The position numbers were made by a program, and so were the translations under genes. Below, piece by piece: positions 6,508 through 10,007 of a stretch of 10,007 nt of DNA. The notes under the pieces were generated by a model. That model was not told the origin of the DNA and did not search any database. It worked only from the letters and a program-made list of their open reading frames with translations. This DNA is from Euperipatoides rowelli. Taxonomy: Eukaryota; Onychophora; Udeonychophora; Euonychophora; Peripatopsidae. Location of the stretch: the NCBI GenBank assembly GCA_003024985.2, contig PXIH01S0000168.1, one strand, 5' to 3'. How positions within the stretch are numbered: the first letter of the stretch is position 1; each line of letters begins with the position of its first letter.

Positions 6508-8367
6508 TTTTTAAAAGAAACTTGGAAAATAGGGTTTTATTATTTACTTATAGTGATTATTTTTTCTTATGATTTTGGTCATTATAAAATTATACACAAA
6601 ATTATATATTTTTATTGCATTCTATTATAAAACATAATTGTGTATTAATTGAATATCTATTTTTAAATAAATTAAATGTTTGAATAAAAATTAAAAAAAA
6701 AAATTCTCTATATTAAAAGAAGAGTTCAAGATAAGCAAAAACCTTCACTTCGGAAAACACACTTGATAAACTTTTTTTTAATATTAAAATTATGATTTAG
6801 TCTATCTTCGTCATTTATTTAGGGCTGAACATTTTATTTTATTGAAATCAGTAGCTAAACAATTTTCATAGGGATAAAATTTAGATATTTTGATTTGAAA
6901 ATAAGTAGTCTTTTCAAAATACATTTGGTCTATGTCCCAAACTCGAATACTGTACTTTGTCACAGGATCCATGAGACCAATGGCTTTATGTACAGTACTG
7001 TATATTAAAGAAATTAGAAAATTTCTTAATTCACTATACAATGCTTAATTTAATTCCTTAACATTCTGGCTACCAAGTCATATAATTGTTAGCTTGGTTG
7101 AGAGATCTTACTGCCCCTTTCCTGGTTAAGATGTACAGTGTAATGGGCTAAATCATAGACTCCCTCGAATCATAGTTTCTTATCTCGATATTGGCAAAAA
7201 ATCCCAATGTTTTTTCCCCCTTGCTAAGAACACAAAAAAGAATATTTATGATGTTTTAAATAAGTTGTTGCAAGATTTAATGTCAATGATAGTCAAGGAT
7301 TCAAGAAAGATGATGTGTCTATTTGGATTTATGTAAAATTGAAGAAAATTTTGTAATATATAAAGATTAAAAAGTATATGAAAAATAAAGCCACAGATGC
7401 CCTTTATTTTTTTCTAAAAAAAAATACATATTTCATGGCATTAATATAGAAATTTATAAAATATATTTAAAGTAGTCAAGCCTACTATAGTTTCATTTGA
7501 AATGCCTTCTATACTCACTGCTCAATTTTACTTTGAAATAAGCAAAGCAGTTAATCTGGAAAGACTCATTTCTAATTAATTAAAAACTTGTGAAATCCTC
7601 CAAGAGCAAGACACAAATCAAGAATACCTTTTTTGAAAGCAATGAAATAACAAATGGATCAAAACTTTTATGTGGGTAAAAAATAGATATAGCATTCATT
7701 GGTATCATTTGACATCAACAAAGTCATTATAATTAACCCCATATTGAAACATCCTAGTTTCACCCTATCAAGAAGGAACTGAACTACAGTCAATAGAATG
7801 ACAGGTCAAGGTAACTAAATAGTTTCTATATTTTATTGTGCAAACAATGAAACAATAGCAATTATGAGTGTAGAGAAATTCAAACAATGGACCCAAATAT
7901 AAAATTTATTAACAGTAAAAATAAATAAATGTTTTTTGGGGGGAAGGATTAACTTTAGCTTTTTTTAGGCTTTTAAAAGTAACTTTGTATTAACCATAGT
8001 TGAAGATTGATCTAATTTATGATATCAATATATTGAAATGAATTAAAATATTGAATAATCACCATGTTGATGAATGGAGTTCCTATTGAAATTTTCCAGT
8101 AATTTGTTTTGAAAAATGTTAAATTATATTATTTAAATTAATAATATATAATGTTCAAAATATCCAATATTTTTTTTAAAAAATCGGATTTACTGGAATA
8201 GCAAAATATTTTATTAGAATCTATTAATTTTACAATGGTCATCTTCCAATACCAGTATTATGTATAATAATTTTATTGCTATCTTTAAGAAAATTGTACT
8301 TTTGTTTAAATTTTAATGCCTAAATATACTATACTATCGTAATTCCTATTCATTTATTACAAATTAG
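6508..8367. other. Remainder of NSDHL intron B-C, no recognised element
   Basis: Long AT-rich intron sequence with poly-A and poly-T runs. The minus-strand open frame at 6811-7041 has no family features and is treated as chance. A perfect 12-bp palindrome, TACAGTACTGTA, is at 6991-7002. No coding block, clear terminal inverted repeat or tandem repeat was recognised. It ends in the exon C acceptor at 8366-8367. Confidence 0.65.
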
Positions 8368-8510
8368 GAAGTTCTTGCTGCGAATAATTTAGATGAAGAA
8401 TTCTACACAGTGGCGATTAGACCTCATGGAATTTTTGGACCAAGAGATAAAAACGTTGTGCCTGAAGCTGTGAAAGCTGCTAAACAAGGAAAGATGAAAT
8501 TTATTATTGG
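8368..8510 (+). CDS. NSDHL: NSDHL-like dehydrogenase, internal exon C ([10 protein letters not shown])
   Basis: This exon encodes 47 residues plus two bases of a split glycine codon. It runs from [19 protein letters not shown] through HGIFGPRD to GKMKFII. The [12 protein letters not shown] block follows the YxxxK helix in NSDHL and contributes to cofactor and substrate binding. GKMKFIIG leads into the next conserved segment, which would be in the following exon. The acceptor is AAATTAG|GAAG and the donor is the strong consensus GG|GTAAGT at 8511, giving a phase 2 intron, unlike the two phase 0 introns before it. I found no continuation exon in the remaining 1.5 kb, most of which is a long palindrome, so the C-terminal third of the protein lies beyond the window. 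Confidence 0.94.
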
Positions 8511-8720
8511 GTAAGTTAACTATAAACAAAAAAAAAAATATCAACTATTTATATTGTTAAATTTCATATTATATTAAGTTTGTAGTTACTTAAATTTTGA
8601 ATACAAACTTTTTTGGAATGACTAGTAAATTGTTTGCAGGGGAAATATAGGATACAATAAAAATTTGATTAGGCTTAAATAATGATTATATTAACTATGT
8701 TTAATTATATGATTTCTAAA
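8511..8720. other. Start of NSDHL intron C
   Basis: Begins with the consensus donor GTAAGT. The following AT-rich sequence holds nothing recognised up to the left arm of the long palindrome. Confidence 0.7.
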
Positions 8721-9279
8721 TATATTATAATGAATCTAGTTATAGATCATATCTCCCATGCTTAACAGTTGAGTTATTTTATTGTAAAACCACCAGGTGG
8801 AAGAGCGCATGTGTATTTATTTACCAATGATATGCAAAGTTTCTTAATATATTATCTTCCTTGTGGGGGCGTGGTTTCAGATATAAAACTGTTCAGCTAA
8901 ATGTGTTTGACACTTGTGTGATCGGCGCCTTCACCCCAACATCATCCTTTAAAAAAAGAAAGTTCCATCATATGCCTGGCCGGGACGCCATTTCTTTCTT
9001 TTTTTGTAAAGTAGGGGATGGTACTTCATGAAAAAAAGTTTTGTCAGTCACTGGTATGGGAATGGCTTGGTACATTATTCAATGATGTATCCAATACCTT
9101 GGAGAAGTTAATATTTCTTACTTACCTTGCATTGTATCATTTTGTGGTCGTCTAAGTTGGACAAGTTATTAAATGCATTATTTTAATATCAAAACTCCAG
9201 TATTTGTCTTTCTTTCCTTGTATACCATAAGCTGAGGTAAATATAATTCCTGCACCGTTGATTAAGGCCTACGTTATAA
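8721..9279 (+). repeat. Left arm of the long palindrome
   Basis: The outer boundary is where similarity to the complement of the right arm starts (TATATTATAATGAATCTAG). It carries the extra segment near 9090-9148 that has no partner. Confidence 0.85.
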
Positions 9280-9301
9280 GGTGGCATCCTAACAGGGAAG
9301 T

Positions 9302-9809
9302 TTATAACAAAGGCCTTAATCAACAGTGCAGGAAAAACATTGACCTTAGCTTACGCTATATAAGGAAAGGAAGACAAACACTGGCGTTTTGATAATACTA
9401 AAATAATGCATTTAATAACTGGTCCAACTTGGACAAACATCATTAGATAATGTGTTGAGCCACCCTTGTACCAGTAACTAAGGAACCTTGTTTTTCATGA
9501 GGTACCATCCCCTCATACTTTTATAAAAAAGAAAGAAATGGCCTCTTGGCCAGGCAAGATGATAGAACTTCTTTTCTAATATATGATGTTGGGGTGAAAG
9601 CGCCTGGCACGCATGCCATGTCTAACACATTCACTGAATAGTTATATACCTGAAACCACAACCCTACAGGGAAGAGAATATATTAAGAAAATTAGCTTAA
9701 GTAAATAAATACACATCATCTCTTCCTTCCTCATGGTGGTTTTTACATTAAAATAAACCAACTATTAAGCATGGGGGATGATATTTAACTAGATTCGTTA
9801 TAACATATA
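9302..9809 (-). repeat. Right arm of the long palindrome
   Basis: Inverted copy of the left arm, ending CTAGATTCGTTATAACATATA. ATATA-like sequence sits next to both outer ends, so a short AT target duplication is possible but cannot be told from background. Confidence 0.85.
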
Positions 9810-10007
9810 CTGTACATGTACTGCATATTATTACGGAGTTTTATTTATTGTTTTTTATTATTTGTTAATTGGTACTTTCAAGTGTAACAAGTTATTTCAA
9901 AGTATAATTATTTTCTTAACCCTTTCCACTCCACTCAATTCAGAGAATTTGGATTCTACCACTCCAAACAAAAAAAAAAAAACTCATTTTTTTTTAGTTT
10001 TTTAAAT
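9810..10007. other. AT-rich tail of the window
   Basis: Contains the 10-bp palindrome GTACATGTAC (9812-9821), poly-A and poly-T runs and a slightly more CT-rich patch near 9917-9960. No NSDHL continuation exon is recognised. Confidence 0.6.

Larger units (their letters stand above)
8721..9809. repeat. Long imperfect palindrome (foldback element), about 1.1 kb
   Basis: The left arm (8721-9279) and right arm (9302-9809) are inverted copies around a 22-base loop (9280-9301). Clear paired blocks include GAATCTAGTTA at the outer ends, CCCATGCTTAA, GTGTATTTATTTAC, TCACCCCAACATCAT and GCCATTTCTTTCTTTT. A perfect 22-bp block pairs 9164-9185 with 9399-9420, and GTTGATTAAGGCCT (9257-9270) pairs with 9311-9324 beside the loop. 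The left arm has about 50 extra bases near 9090-9148. Arm divergence is visible throughout, so this is not an assembly mirror. It is most simply a non-autonomous DNA transposon with very long TIRs, or an inverted duplication. It lies in the intron after NSDHL exon C and has no coding potential. Confidence 0.92.

Noticed and set aside
6811-7041. 76-residue open frame on the minus strand within the NSDHL intron
   Set aside because: No motif and no splice-site pairing; intronic and antisense to the host gene.
8880-8900. TATAAAACTGTTCAG in the left arm of the palindrome as a TATA/initiator promoter
   Set aside because: The spacing between TATA and the TCAG is too short for a standard promoter, and no open frame follows.
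9917-9960. TTAACCCTTTCCACTCC, which could look like a piggyBac-type end (TTAA plus CCCTTT)
   Set aside because: No partner end is visible in the window and TTAA is common in this AT-rich DNA. A similar TTAACCC at 5388 also lacks a matching right end.
8711-10007. Search for the next NSDHL exon (expected to begin after the GKMKFIIG segment)
   Set aside because: No acceptor followed by the expected conserved segment was found; the region is mostly palindrome.
1-10007. CRISPR arrays, bacterial operons, tRNA or rRNA genes
   Set aside because: No regularly spaced repeats, no bacterial gene organisation and no recognisable tRNA cloverleaf or rRNA sequence were seen.

Overview
The window looks like AT-rich nuclear DNA from an animal, most likely an invertebrate. 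By eye about three quarters of the bases are A or T. There are no bacterial-style gene arrays. Coding sequence appears only as short exons with GT/AG borders inside long non-coding DNA, and the rest is decayed transposable elements and low-complexity sequence. The species cannot be named from the sequence.

The one host gene is on the + strand. Three consecutive internal exons (5210-5356, 6063-6191, 8368-8510) encode about 139 residues of an NSDHL-type sterol-4-alpha-carboxylate 3-dehydrogenase, an extended short-chain dehydrogenase of post-squalene sterol synthesis. The exons join in frame (introns of 706 and 2176 bp, both phase 0; the third intron is phase 2) and carry the TSSAS and YxxxK catalytic motifs and the [10 protein letters not shown] block. 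The start of the protein with its NAD-binding glycine motif, and the C-terminal part with any membrane anchor, are not recognisable here and probably lie outside the window.

Layout: (1) 188-about 2220 is a decayed non-LTR retrotransposon (LINE) of CR1/Jockey-like type, + strand, with its reverse transcriptase and C-terminal region broken by frameshifts and stops. A 122-bp poly-A-tailed element is nested in it in reverse orientation, flanked by a perfect 10-bp target duplication. (2) 2221-4169 is AT-rich DNA with a C-tract-rich repeat tail (2541-2649), a G-run next to an N, a possible small retroposed element (3391-3483) and a small inverted-repeat unit. (3) 4170-5170 is a candidate 1-kb non-autonomous DNA transposon whose right end lies about 40 bp before the first NSDHL exon. 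(4) The first NSDHL intron holds a MITE with matching ends near 5404 and 5636. (5) The second intron holds a degenerate ATC/GAT repeat and a long featureless AT-rich stretch. (6) The third intron holds an imperfect palindrome of about 1.1 kb (8721-9809), the most striking structure in the window.

No new multi-gene system is visible. The notable points are the long intronic foldback, the transposon ends close to NSDHL exons, and a tight cluster of TAGGCCTA/TAGGCTA motifs between 3439 and 6289.
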